A stretch of DNA of 64,000 nucleotides, taken from contig CM043966.1 in NCBI GenBank assembly GCA_014529385.2, positions 86,398,087-86,462,086 of the forward strand. Reading direction: 5' to 3'. This DNA comes from Adiantum capillus-veneris. Its lineage: Eukaryota > Streptophyta > Polypodiopsida > Polypodiales > Pteridaceae. A model generated the notes under the pieces. That model was not told the origin of the DNA, searched no databases, and saw only the letters and a program-made list of their open reading frames with translations. A program made the position numbers and the translations under genes. Of the stretch, positions 44,462 to 56,018 are shown one piece after another; the stretch's first letter is position 1; each line of letters opens with the position of its first letter.

Positions 44462-45775
44462 ATGGATGATGAGGAGTTTCTTTCTTCTTTGTCACCGCAG
44501 CAGAGACAGTGGTACGTGGAGCGTCATCGCTCTGGCGCATCATCGCGCGTTCCTACACCATCCGCATCTCCCTCTCTTTCGGAGCATTCGGCGCGCTCCG
44601 AAGCTTCGGCGTCGACGAGACGAGCGTCACACTCGTCTAGACACCGGCGCTCTAGTGGTGGCGGTGGCGGTTGTTGTGGGGATTCCGCCACCGATGCCTC
44701 CACACCGCCTCGTGTTCGACGAGGCTCTTTACCCTCCCCTTCTTTGCCCACCCCCACACCAGCCACAGCATCGCCATCTACGCCAGGTTTTGCACGGCTG
44801 ACTATTCCTAGAAGCTACACACCTCTACCTACTCCGCCAGGAGCCACCCCACTCGACACTCCTCGCTTCGGGGCCCAGACGCCGGTGGAGACACCTGACG
44901 TCCGTACCCCCATCGACACGCCGCTAGGGACCCCTGCCGGGACACCCAGGTTCACGCGTCACCGGCTAGAGGGCTTGCCTTACTCCGTCGACATCAGCGG
45001 CGGCATCATCATGGATGATGACGGCAAGAAGGTGATCTCGCGCATGCGTGGTCTTTGCTCTCAGCTGTTTAGACACTATATACTAAACAAATGGAGTGAA
45101 GTACCAAGTGATTTAAAAAACAGAGTCATCAGCATACTTCATGATGAGTTTCCCGTTCCAACACGGGATCAGCGCTTCAATGAAGACCTGATGAAGATTC
45201 GAATGCGCGAATACTGCAAACACAAGCGTTCCGAAGTGCAAAAAGCAATCAAGAATGGGTGGAATAGGCCAGATTGGCTGGCCAAAGAAGATTGGAAGAA
45301 TGCGAAGAAAGCAGCGCGCGAGAATCCCGACAAGTGGAAGCAACAAAAGGATGCAGCCAGAGCGCGAGTAGAGGCAGGGAGCTCGCACCACTTGGGGAGC
45401 GGTGGATGGGCATCATTTGAGGCTGATTTTGTAAGTCTTTTCACATTGCTCTTTATGCATGTTCGATAGTTTAGGGTTTATGAGTTTTTTAGTTCTAACA
45501 TAATGAAATCTTTGTATGTTTTGACAGTGGTCGATGACAGGACGTGATCCCACACCGTACGAGCGCGAGTACGCAGGCAGGAAGGGCTTAAACGCCCTGA
45601 TGGACATTCTCAGTTCTCGCGGCGGCATGGTTAGTATTAAGGTTTACTCTTTTTTATTTTTTGTATTGTTTTATAAATGTCGTTATATGTTTATATTTAC
45701 TGAAAACTGTCTTATTGTCTTTTTTTGCAGAATCCGACAGATACGCCGCTTGGACGCGATGAGACGTCTGATTAG
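44462..45775 (+). CDS. CACTA copy B second protein (Transposase_24 / TNP1-like), intact
   Basis: Exons 44462-45430, 45528-45629 and 45731-45775 join in phase 0 to 372 codons including TAG. The start MDDEEFLSSLSPQQRQW follows a TTAATGCAG that may be an acceptor from a 5' UTR exon. Residues ~20-180 are Ser/Pro/Thr/Arg-rich, with TP-rich repeats of the P-x-x-T-P type. Residues ~215-325 have QLFRHYILNKWSEVPSDL, VISILHDEF, NGWNRPDWLAKEDWKNAKKA and GGWASFEADF, the plant transposase (Ptta/En/Spm) domain. The C-terminus has GRDPTPYEREY and RKGLNALMDILSSRGG. It is the only complete gene of the two CACTA copies. By analogy with En/Spm it would bind the subterminal motifs. Confidence 0.78.
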
Positions 45776-46129
45776 ACGACGTCAGTTTAGCTGTAGCTAG
45801 ATAGCATTAGTTTAGGGTTTCTCATAGCTTATGTATCATGAGACGGATTTTATACGTTTTTTTGAACCATGTATATTATTACATTTGTCACCGCAATTCC
45901 TTTTGCCAATCAATTCTTTATGCCTATGATGTTGTACAATTGTCATTATTACATTTGCCAATCAATTCAGTTTGTCTATGATGTGTACAATTGTCAATTT
46001 TGCAAACAATGCGTCTTGTGGGTGACTATTTTGGGTCTATTATTTACCTTTGCACTTTTTTTAAAAAGTGAATCAAGTACAATATGGTTGATGGGTGGCA
46101 GGGCATTCAATGCCCTGCCACCAAAAAAA

Positions 46130-46377
46130 TATTCTCTCAGGCGTCGCTATAAGCGTCGCTATTTATGGCTCTGTAGCGTCGCTATATGCGTCGCTATACT
46201 CTTCTGTGAGAGCGTCGCTATAGGCGTCGCTAAAGGCGTCGCTATATAGCGACGCTCATAGCGACGCCTATAGCGACGCAGATAGCGACGCTCTCGTAGC
46301 GACGCTTTTAGCGACGCCGGGGGTTATAAAAACCCAGTGTATTTCCGTCGCTAAGAGCGTCACAACCTCTTGTAGTG
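46130..46377. repeat. CACTA copy B 3' terminal and subterminal motif array
   Basis: About eighteen copies of GCGTCGCTATA or its complement, in two blocks of opposite orientation meeting at about 46235. It ends CCTCTTGTAGTG. A GGGGGTTATAAAAACCC palindrome-like stretch matches copy A. Confidence 0.88.
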
Positions 46378-46429
46378 AATAATCTATTACAGGAAGTTCC
46401 TTTAAGATCTTAGTTGTCTTAAGGGAGCA

Positions 46430-46746
46430 TGTAGAAATTAATAAGTAAGACCAACTAAGGTCTTAGACTAAGGTTAACTAATGTTGAAGAGTTGTGACTT
46501 ATCCCATGAGGCACAACCTATCAACGAAGAGACACTAGTCTCATACCCTTTCATCATCTATAAAATGATAGGATATGTGCCAAACAATTGTAACACTTGA
46601 ATAAGATCAATCAACTAATGAAGTAAGACAACTCCGTGTATTGGTAACTGTGTCTATGAGTGATGTGTATATGATCTTAAACATGCTTTAATTGAAACAC
46701 TAACTGTGATTTAATCATAAGTGTGAGCAACTCTGATATTTCTACA
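46430..46746 (+). repeat. Element 4 3' LTR (317 bp)
   Basis: TGTAGAAATTAATAAGTAAG to GATATTTCTACA. By eye about 15 differences from the 5' LTR. Preceded by the purine-rich AAGGGAGCA. Confidence 0.88.
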
Positions 46747-47344
46747 ATTGGGTGGTCGTTGTAGAGAGAAAGAGAGAGTTGGAGGTTGGCCAGAGAGAGT
46801 AAGAGATTTTGATGGGTTGCTGCTTGACGAGAACCGAGAGAGAAAAGGGGTCTCCATGTGTGTGTGGCCAAGATCCTACATGCTGGTGCTCCATGGGTTC
46901 GTTGGAAGTTCCATGGAGGCCGGCTCGGAGTTGTGTGGTGGGTCGAGCAAGCGATTTCCAATCTAGCGATGCATTGAAGTAGTGGTTTGCAACGAATAGG
47001 CCATTGGGTGTCGAATGGAAGCATGCATAGGCTGGGTTCAGACGGGCCGGCAGAAATGCAAATGTTTTTTGCTGCCTCCGCGTGCCTTGTTCACACAGGG
47101 CGGAAGTTCGATGTTTAAAATGGCACAAAAGCTCAGCGTCTCATGCAGTAGCCTGGCGGTTTCGCCATTGGCTACGAGCCTGCGTTCTGAGCTCGAGCTG
47201 CACTGCCCGCCTTTTGCATTGAAAAAGGTAGCGGAAGTTTTCGTCTTCGGAGGGGGGAGGGTGTCGCCCGACTTTGGGTGGGTCCGAAAATGGAATACCT
47301 TTTTAGCAAAGGATCGGATCCATTATCATTGCTAGAGGTCCTAA
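46747..47344. other. Unassigned spacer
   Basis: GC-richer than its surroundings. Short frames on both strands have no motif; a GA-rich start abuts the LTR. Nothing I can name. Confidence 0.4.
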
Positions 47345-50100
47345 AAGTGACACTCTATATTCACTCATGTATCTAGTGTGCATGACCATGTAGTCGTCAT
47401 AACCAAGCGACCAAGTAATTCCTTGTGGCATGGTAGGTTGGGACGCATAAGCCAAACTGGAATGAAGGTGCTTTCTTGTTTGGGGTATTTACCGTGTTTG
47501 AGGTATGCTAATTTGACCATAGTGATCACTGTATCTATGGCAAGCATGCTCAAACTCCTCACAAGAAATCTCTTCCATTGAAAGATTTTCCCTTAAAATT
47601 GGTACATTCTGATGTATGTTAGATGCCAGGGCTATCTCTAGGGGGAAAGTAGTATTTTGTTACCTTTGTGGATGATGCTACCCACCACAAGGTGTGGGTA
47701 TATCCAAATCCAACACAAGGATGAGGCCCTGGATGAGTTCAAACAATTTGTGGCACTTGCTAAAAATCAGGTCAGTAGTGAGGTAAAGTGTCCGCGCTCT
47801 AACAATGGGGGTGAGTATGTGTGTCAAAGTCTTTCTAGGACTTTTGTGACAGCAAAGGGATAAAGAGGGAGCTGATTGCACCTCATAATCCAACCTAGAA
47901 TGGTGTTGTAGAGCGGTTGAATCGGACTTTTCAAGAAAAAGTCTGATATATGCTATCTCATGCTACATTACCCCATGATTTTTGGACAGAGGTTGTTACA
48001 ACATCCGTACGTTTGATTAATCGATCACCACATAGGTCTTTGGATGGGGCACTTCCCAGAAAGCGTGGTCGTGCACGCCACCTTTGTATGCTCATTTGAG
48101 ACTGTGTGGTTGCGAAGCTTTTGTGCACATACGGAAAGGAAGACTCCAACAAGTTGGAGCCAAAGTCCTGTAAGTGTGTATTCCTAGGATATGCTGACGA
48201 TGATAAAATGGGGTATAGATTATGAGATCCCAAAAAGAGAAGAGTTTTCCATAGCCATGATGTAATCTTTTGGGAGGATCGCATGCACAAACAGCCTCAA
48301 AGGACTAAAGAAGTTAGAACAATTGTTTTTCGAGAAGATGTACCTTTTGAACATCAATGTATGCCCAATGGTCAGCAACAAATTGCTAATGATGTTCCCA
48401 AAAGTGCAAGGAAGGGTACTGAAAATGCTCAGCCAAAAATTTCCCATAATAGTTCACATTCGGAGCAGCACAAATAAGGAAAATCAAAATTGGCAAACTC
48501 GCATGAAGGAAATCATGCAAGACAATCACACTTTGGACAATCCAAATTAGTTGGTCACTCTGAATTTGGTAGTACAAAAGCTCCAAATTTGCAGGTTGGA
48601 CAACAAATTGGAAATATGGAGCCTTTGGTTTGGGGGTCAACCCGACCATCAAGGAAGTCAGAAAGGTTTGTTCATAGTGCTGATTATGTCATGTTGATAG
48701 ATTGTGGTGAACCGTCTTGCTTCAAGGAAGCATCGGCTAGTCTAGACATCGAGAAATGGTATAGGGCCATGCTGTCAAAAATGGGATCTCTAGAGAATAA
48801 TAATACTTGGGATTTGGTGCATTTGCCAAAAGTGAAAAAAGTTTTGCCATGCAAATGGGTTTACAAAAAGAAAGTCACTTCTAGCTCCTCGGTAAAGTAC
48901 AAGGCACGGTTGGTTGGCAAAGGGTACAAGCAGGAACACACGAATTGATTTTGATGAGATCTTTTCTCCCGTAGTGAAGATGACTACTGTGTGAACCATT
49001 TTGGGCTTGGTTGCATCAGGGTACTGGTCATTTAGATGGATGTATAAACTGTATTTTTACATGGTGATTTGCATAAGGAAATCTATATGCAGCAGCCTGA
49101 AGGTTTTGTCCACTAAAGGGAAGGAAAAGATGGTATGTAAACTCAAAAGGAGTTTGTATGGACTGAAACACGCACCTCGAGAATGGTATCAAAAATTTGA
49201 TACATTCATACAATCCCAAGGGTTCATGTGGAGTCAGATTGATCACTACTTGTACACCAAGAGGGCAGGAGACGATAGTATGATTACCTTGATTCTGTAT
49301 GTGGATGATATGCTGATTGTAGGTCGGAATGTTCATGCATTGGACATGTTGAGGCAAAGCCTACACAATAGTTTTGATATATTGAAGGATCCCAATGAGG
49401 CCAATCATATTCTTGGAATGTGTATATTTAGGGACATGTCAAAATTTCTCCTTTATCAATCACAACGGGAATATGTATCCAAGATTTTGGAGCATTTCCA
49501 TATGGAGGGGGGGGGGGGGAGCAATTGGTGTACCATTTCCTCCATTTGTGAAACTTGGTGCAACGAACAACCCTACATCTAATGACGAAAAGCCTGAAAT
49601 GGCCAAGATTCTGTATGCTTCAGATGTTGGTAGTTTGATGTATGCTATGGTGGTTACACGTCCTGATATTGCATCTGCGATGGGAGTGTTTAGCAGGCAC
49701 ATGGAAAATCCTAGCAAAAAGAATTGGGAGCAGTGAAGGGTATTATGAGGTACCTCAACGGCACAAAGGATTTGTGCATTTACTTTGGCAAACAGAAGGC
49801 ATCTATAGAAAGCTTTACGGATGCATACTATACTGGTCATACGTATTGCAGGAAGTCTACTTCAGGGTATGTTTTCACTTTCACATAGGGACCAGTCTCT
49901 TGGATATCCATGCTACAAAAGTGTGATGCATTGTCTACAACAAAGGTAGAGCATGTTGCTGCTACAGAGGCATGCAAGGAGACTTTATGGATTTCACACT
50001 TGGTGGGAGAGCTTGGCATTTCAGAGATTCTAATTCTCCATTGTGACAATCAGAGTGCTATCATGCTATCTTGTTTTAACACAAGGATAAAGCCAAAATG
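47345..50100 (+). pseudogene. pol: Ty1/copia pol remnant (integrase, RT, RNase H)
   Basis: GAG-pre-integrase LWHGRLGRISQTGMKVL (about 47425) starts it. Integrase has HSDVC, FVTFVDDATHHKVWVY, RSNNGGEYV and APHNPT followed by a stop, then NGVVERLNRTFQEK with the catalytic Glu present; GYADDDKMGYRL ends it. RT has WYRAMLSKMGSLENNNTWDL, CKWVYKKKV, KARLVGKGYKQEHT, RSLYGLKHAPREWYQKFD and LYVDDMLIVG (catalytic Asp pair intact, about 49300). A G run at 49508-49519 shifts the frame. RNase H follows with LMYAMVVTRPDIASAMGVFS and TTKVEHVAATEACKETLWI. No LTRs are recognised; stops are frequent. Confidence 0.88.
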
Positions 50101-50640
50101 ATGTAACTGCTTTATTCCCTTCTTACTCATATGACCAAGCCGTCCATGCCATAACTCAATAGAAGGCAGCTTGGCTACATAGATAGAGTTCTCTTTCACA
50201 GAAGAGACATACAATGAATATAATGAGACAAACTTTTGGCCTTTGAACATGACCAAGGTACCTTTTTTGATTATCGCACAACCATTATGTAGTGTATCCA
50301 AGATCATCAAGTTATCATGTTGAAAGGAAGCTCTTAGTTAGCTTTGGCACAAGTCTGACACCTCGCAACATGAATTTAGTACCATTGCACATACACAATT
50401 TCACACCTCTAATGTCACATATCTTAAGCTAATAAGATTCACCTACCTTAATTAAACCATGTGTAGAGGCATAAGTGGAGAACCACTCCTTGTAAGGAGT
50501 AACATGAAAAGTGGCACTTGATTCAATAATCCCATTCCTTGCATAGCATTTGTCAAGATCTAACAACACCGTTGGACTTAATCCTAGGTCTGAAAGTGAA
50601 AGAAAACATGTTCAAGTGAGATTCAAGCTCAATCACTATC
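50101..50640 (-). pseudogene. pol: Second copia fragment (protease and GAG-pre-integrase), opposite strand
   Basis: Minus-strand frames give a retropepsin-like GIIESSATFHVTPYKEWF (the D-S-G is altered to E-S-S), a V-P-K-L-T-K-S region, then VMFKGQKFVSLYSLYV and LPSIELWHGRLGHMSKKGIK (C-side end near 50050). It meets the plus-strand copia tail to tail at about 50100, where both end abruptly within coding sequence. Confidence 0.75.
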
Positions 50641-53059
50641 AAAGTGGGAGTCACACTCGATCACTAAAGCATCAGAGAGTGGATTATAAATACATAGAAA
50701 CTATGGCAAGAACCCTATAGATAACCCGATAGAGTTTCCCCTGTACTTTGAGTAAATCACAAAAAAAACTCACCAAAAATCATCATACACAGCACCTGTG
50801 GAGCCAACCAAGCTACGTGCATAAACAAAAACTTTGTCTCTCATCCACAAGTTATCATACATTAAGCCAAACTAACTAATAGCTCTCCAAACATGATAAA
50901 TAGAAGTAAGAAAAATTGTTGAGTTGAAAAAAGCGCATAAACCTATCGAAGACAAAACCATCTCAAATCATAAATCCACATGAGGCATACGACAACTGCC
51001 AAGAGCATGGAAATGGAGCTCACTCCTACATGAGTAGCTCTCTGGAAAACTCCACCTATCCACAAGCTGTACACCTATGAATTTGCAACCTATGAGCTAT
51101 TACTAGCTTACATATATCCGATACATAACCATAAACTGCAGAAACCATGTATAGAATTCTTTGTCTCAAATGCACACAAAAGTGAATATGGATGTGTATT
51201 AATTCAAAAGCCACATCCCAAATTAATACTTGTGTAACAAATACAAGGTGAATGATCTCTTAGATAGCACCACAATGTGACATACATATTTAGAAATGAA
51301 ACTACATACTCGAAGCATTTTTGCATAGAAATTATTCTAGATTGTTGTAAATTTCTTTTGAAATTTTGATATTGCCAAACTCAAAGTACATACTCAAAAT
51401 GTTAATGCGTAAAAATTATTTTGGATTGCTATAAAAATTCAAAAATTTTAAATTTTGATGTTGCCAATGCATCCAAAATGTTGAGAAACCTTGGGGTAGA
51501 CTCTTAGATCATATAGCTCCAAGTATGATGTCAATAGCAGAGGAAAGCTCAATCAAATAGATATGCTTAGCTAGCAATGAAGAAATTGTTCCCCCTTTGA
51601 GACTCCCAAACCCATAAGGAAGCAACATCAACACAAATAGCTCCCATACAACAGATAGGGCTTGCTACATAAGTGAATCGGTTGGATTGGAAAATGGGCC
51701 AAGAAAACACTTCACTTGGGTGATTCTATGAAACCTAACAAGCCTAGGAAAATTTGCCTAGAAAGTGAGCTAGAGATATTAATATTGAAAGGGTTAGAAA
51801 ACACTAACTCTGTCAGTATTAATCCCTTCTACCTCATTGCCAAAAGAACCCAATGATCAGAGACCCTCTAAAAGGGTACGAAAATGGTTGTTATGGAGGC
51901 TCCAAAAGGAAACAAGAGAGGTGTTCTACTCAAGTAGAAAAGTCTCCTCAAAAGACCTTGGGTGATCCTATGAAGAAACCTAACAAGTTTAGGACATGAA
52001 AGGTGTCTCTTGAAATATAAAAGAATTTACAAATCCTAAAAAAGCATCATTAATTAAAGATTGGCTCAAGATAATCCTGTTGACTTTAGAACTCTCCAAG
52101 AGCTCAAAGTTTTGGCTACTGATTTGGAAAGTAGACTTAAGTCCATTGCTACCGACTTCCTATGGATTTTCTCTCCCCACTTCAGAGGCTCAAGAGGTGT
52201 AACTTTATGTATTAAGCCATATTTGAGTCCTAATTTGGCCAACTTTGATATAGAAGTAGGATGGTGCAATTTTGACTTTAACCTTCCTACCCCCTTTTCT
52301 CATGTTACCTGGTATGCAAGAGGATCAATTCAAAATAGAATCGTATCACGAGTTTTGAGCTGGTGACCTACAATGAGCTTTCAGTGCATTTTGACCTAGT
52401 GGATATAGGAAATATTGAGATTTCTCTTGGCTTAGAAATAGTAAAGGTCTTCTCTACCAAAATTCTAGGCTAGACCAATGTTGTATTGCTTCCTTGGTCT
52501 CAAGATTCATTAGCACCAAAGCTAAAATTATAAAATGGGTTGCCTTTTGGACCACTATCTAGTAATTATCTCTTTGGAGGACCTTAAAACCATCAAAGAG
52601 ATGGTTTCATGAAAATATGTCTCTTCTATAGTTTCCTCTCATAATCCATGACATTTAGAAGATTTGGGAGGTAGCTTTAATGCAAATATGTTTCATCTAG
52701 AGTCTCTACTCATAATTCGTGAAATTTAGGAGATTGAGTTGTAAGCGATTTAGAAAAATCGCTTGCAACTCAATCAACAAGTGTAAAAAATGGTGAAACA
52801 TCATCTTCCCAACCTCTAAAGGAAATTCAAAAGGGAAACTCAAAGAACAAGTGCAACAAATGGTGAAACATCATCTTCCCAACCTCTAAAAGAAACTCAA
52901 AAGGGCAAGCCCACATGCAAACTAGCAACATCAACACAAATGAGTGGCACTTTAAATATTGGCTGTTGAATCCCAAGGGGGGATCATTGCCACCATATTT
53001 ACATGCTTTTTTAGACTCATATTCGGCTGATTGTTGTGACACATAAGTGTCCACAAGCA
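50641..53059. other. Non-coding stretch with one tandem duplication
   Basis: No gene is supported. At about 52777-52910 a stretch with ATGGTGAAACATCATCTTCC and CAACCTCTAAA is present twice in tandem (about 75-bp period). The plus frame 52061-52366 has no recognised motif. CCAAGGGGGGATCATTG at about 52974 resembles a polypurine tract. Confidence 0.5.
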
Positions 53060-53505
53060 TTTTTGTTTCATGCTCGACAGTTCATGCATATCGTGGTTGA
53101 GCAAGAAGCAACCTACTTTGGCCACTTCTAGTTGTGAGGCTGAGTACACATTGAGTGTGTATAGCTCAGATGCCTTATGGCTGATTTGGGTGTTGGACAG
53201 GACACTACCGACATCATCTACACTTATAGTCAGAGCACATTGGCAATTGCGAGGAATCTAGTTTTTCATGCTTGCACAAAGCACATTATTATGTCAGGGA
53301 GAGACTCTTAGTAGGAGAGATCAACTTGGCTTATGTGCCAACATAGGACAACCTCGCATATCTTTTCACAAAGGCATTGCCTCGTGAGAAGATCAAAGCT
53401 TTCCACAAAGCTTTGGGCTTGCTCCACTTTGTGGACCGATCATGTCCTCAGGCCTTGGCACTTCCCTATACTCTATGTGCCAGCTCTTGTTCACCACATC
53501 ACTCC
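53060..53505 (+). pseudogene. pol: Copia RNase H C-terminus
   Basis: ISWLSKKQPTLATSSCEAEY is the copia RNase H motif S-W-x-S-K-K-Q-x-x-V-A-L-S-S-x-E-A-E-Y. It is followed by ALWLIWVL, YVRERLLVGEINLAYV in another frame, and NLAYLFTKALPREKIKAF (D-x-x-T-K-x-L-x-x-x-x-F). Frameshifts at about 53265 and 53340. A polypurine tract AAGGGGGGA follows at 53507. Confidence 0.85.
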
Positions 53506-53700
53506 AAGGGGGGATTTTTTACCATAGATATGTGGTAGCGATGTGTGTGAACACACTTAGGATTGTCGGGGCATTTTTTCCCTCACTAGGAGGTTTTCCC
53601 CCCCCCGTGCATTATATATATGCCCATCACTCTAGGGCTATCTTATCTTTCCATTGCACACTAAGTAATACTACTCTCAGTGGTGTGCCTTGAGATTCTT
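53506..53700 (+). repeat. Probable copia 3' LTR start
   Basis: Directly after the polypurine tract the sequence has TGTGGTAGCGATGTGTG and later a CATTATATATATGCCCATCA box, a good TATA element in the expected position. No second copy is in the window, so the right boundary is unknown. Confidence 0.5.
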
Positions 53701-54730
53701 TGTCTTCTCCAAGCTGTATGTGTTTCCTTGCAACCCTATTTCCAACACCCCTCATGGTGCATGCTCTCCATTTTTATCCAAGCGCATTCCTTGCTCGCTG
53801 CCATCATTGTGCAAAGAATATTTTTTTAAAAAATTGCTTCACACTATGGTCTTAGACACCCTAATTTTGGGCATTCGAGGTGGCCAAGGGCCCATTCCCT
53901 TGCAGGGTTTTGGTAAGGGCAAGCATTATTTAGAGCATGACTTGGAACGTATTTCGAGCCCAAAAAAAGAAAACAAAAATCTTCAAAGAACAGAGAGCTC
54001 CTAGAGTTCGACATCGTTTCTCAAAACTCTGAACATCTAAGGGCTTCTTCTTTTTCTTGAGGATGGTAAATTCCCTCGTTGAGCAAGAAGAAGATTGGCG
54101 GGTGTTTGTTCTTAGTTTGGGTTAGAATTCGAACGTATTTGGGCCAAAATTCTAAAGAAATCATGGCCATTATCTTCAAGCCCTTCATCACGTCTTTCAT
54201 TTTTACATCAAAAATTTTATTTGCACTTGGGGCTTTGGTTTGGCACGACAAAGTGCCATGTTGATTGCGGTTACTCTTCTGCTGTCGCTCTTTAGCATTG
54301 CAAGGCGATTATTGAACAAGTTATTCATTTTTATTTCCCGCTTACACAACAATGTTGCAATATGGATTCAAACATAGACATGCATCAGGCTTTTGATTTT
54401 GAAAACCTTGCAATCGACTACTCTCATGAAGAGTACCTGCACGATAGTTGGACAAGGTGATAACATAGAATTTCTTGATATGCAAGAATTTTGAGCAGTA
54501 CAAATATGCATTTCTGTTTTGGAATCAAATTTTGCATATTTGCATTTGCATGTGAGTAAAATGTTTGATCTGCTTGTGCAATTCCTACAACAATTAGCCA
54601 AAGATCCTCTTAATGAGCAGCCTCGGGTTTCTTTGGCTCCTATGCATGGAATGAACATCGCTGGTCTTTAGGAGCAAGAATCCACTTTGAATATGTTCCC
54701 CCTTCTCTCTCAAAAAGAGATGGATCTTTT
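53701..54730. other. Unassigned stretch
   Basis: Short frames on both strands without motif. Possibly the leader or gag of the gypsy remnant that follows; a gag assignment is not supported by any motif I see. Confidence 0.4.
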
Positions 54731-55472
54731 GTTCAAAAACACTAAGTCACCGGTCTTTCAAGATGAGGAAAAGAAGCGCAACAAAAATACATTGAATATA
54801 TTGTCATAATCTTAGATGAACTCTGGATGCATTCAAAGGCACTACAAACTAGTCTAATGGATGAAAAGGTTGAACCAAATAATTACAACACTAAGTCACC
54901 GGTCTTTTAAGATGAGGAAACGAAGCGCAACAAAAATACATTGAATATATTCATGTCATAAACTTAGATGAACTCTGGATGCATTCAAAGGCACTACAAA
55001 CTAGTCTAATGGATGAAAACGTTGAACCAAATAATTACAAGTTTGCAAAGATAGTTGCCATTGAGAGTTAATATTTTGCTAATTATTCTTAACCTAGTAT
55101 GTTGTCAAAAGAATTGTCCCAAGGATAAGTTGTTTTAACTGCTTAGGAAGTGGACGTAGCAAAAAGGATTGTCCCAAGGAGAAATCTGTTGCCCAGGGTA
55201 GTGAGAAAATTGTGCACATGGTGCAATTGCTTCCCCTAAAATCCTCTTCTCATTTCTCCAATGTGTAAGTAACACATATCAAAGCGGTTCACGAGTGTTG
55301 TCTTATATGGCCTCTATATGGCAACAAAATTTTTCTCCACACGAGAGATGGTGCATATGCATTGGTTTATCCAATGTAACAAGGTGAGTATCCTAGTAGA
55401 CAATGGTGCCTCCCACAATTCATTAACTATAACAATGAAGTGGCCCAATTTGGCTCAGACACCTAGTTCCCA
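54731..55472 (+). pseudogene. gag: Old Ty3/gypsy gag-protease remnant, left of element 5
   Basis: A 149-bp tandem duplication (units starting 54738 and 54887, with ACTAAGTCACCGGTCTTT) is followed by a zinc-knuckle remnant near 55120-55170 (CFNCLGSGRSKKDCPKEK, with His replaced by Arg). Then comes a retropepsin-like VSILVDNGASHNSL (about 55385). The frame is cut at 55472 by element 5. A second copy of the gag-protease stretch occurs at 61600-61960. Confidence 0.65.
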
Positions 55473-55626
55473 TGTCAGGCCAAGGGCAAACCCAGGGGGG
55501 TCACGGACCCACGACAAGGGCCAGCGGCATAAGTGTGGACAAGGAAATACCAAATATGGAGGCCAAGGGCCTATTTAAAGGGTGGTTGGGTGGATGTATT
55601 CTCACGGTAGTCCATCGGTCCTCATA
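55473..55626 (+). repeat. Element 5 5' LTR (154 bp)
   Basis: Starts TGTCAGGCCAAGGGCAAACC and ends GGTCCTCATA. Has CTATTTAAAGGG, a TATA-like box, near 55570. Confidence 0.85.
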
Positions 55627-55627
55627 C

Positions 55628-55639
55628 TGGTATCAGAGC
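55628..55639 (+). promoter_or_regulatory. Element 5 primer-binding site (initiator tRNA-Met)
   Basis: TGGTATCAGAGC, exact match to the common plant initiator tRNA-Met site, one base after the LTR. Confidence 0.92.
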
Positions 55640-55919
55640 AAGGATATTTTGGGCCTAAGGATCGTGGACTCATCCCTTGCATGTTTTTTGCAAGCTTATG
55701 AAAACAAGGAGGGGCATGGAGAATAGAATCATGTGCAAAAACCCTTGCTAGGCGGGGAAGTCGTAGTCGAGAAGAACTGTGTGCAAGAGGGCTTGTGTCG
55801 GGGAGGAATACATGTTACACATCCATCAAAATTTGTGCCATAAGGCTCAGTGTGGTTTGCATTGCACTGAGGACAACTTCACGTCACAGGCTCGTGGGCG
55901 ATTGAGCAATGTAATGGGA

Positions 55920-56018
<99 letters not shown>

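Larger units (their letters stand above)
38657..46377 (+). mobile_element. CACTA (En/Spm) transposon copy B (7721 bp)
   Basis: Ends are CACTACAAAAGGC (38657) and CCTCTTGTAGTG (to 46377). The target duplication is AAT (38654-38656 and 46378-46380). Subterminal motif arrays, leader microsatellites, SINE, HMA fragment, transposase and second gene occur in the same order as in copy A, inverted. Most differences are single bases. Different flanks and different target duplications show two separate insertions, not a segmental duplication. Confidence 0.95.
36228..46746 (+). mobile_element. LTR element 4, short interior without pol, carrying CACTA copy B
   Basis: LTRs of 317 bp lie at 36228-36544 and 46430-46746. 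The 3' LTR starts TGTAGAAAT and ends ATTTCTACA, a perfect 9-bp terminal inversion. A TGGTATCATAGC primer-binding site follows the 5' LTR and AAGGGAGCA precedes the 3' LTR. Without CACTA copy B the interior is only about 2.16 kb and contains no recognisable protease, RT or integrase, so it is a non-autonomous element. LTRs differ by roughly 5 percent by eye. I find no matching target duplication (AGCGA versus TTGGG); the 5' TG is mutated to AG. Confidence 0.85.
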
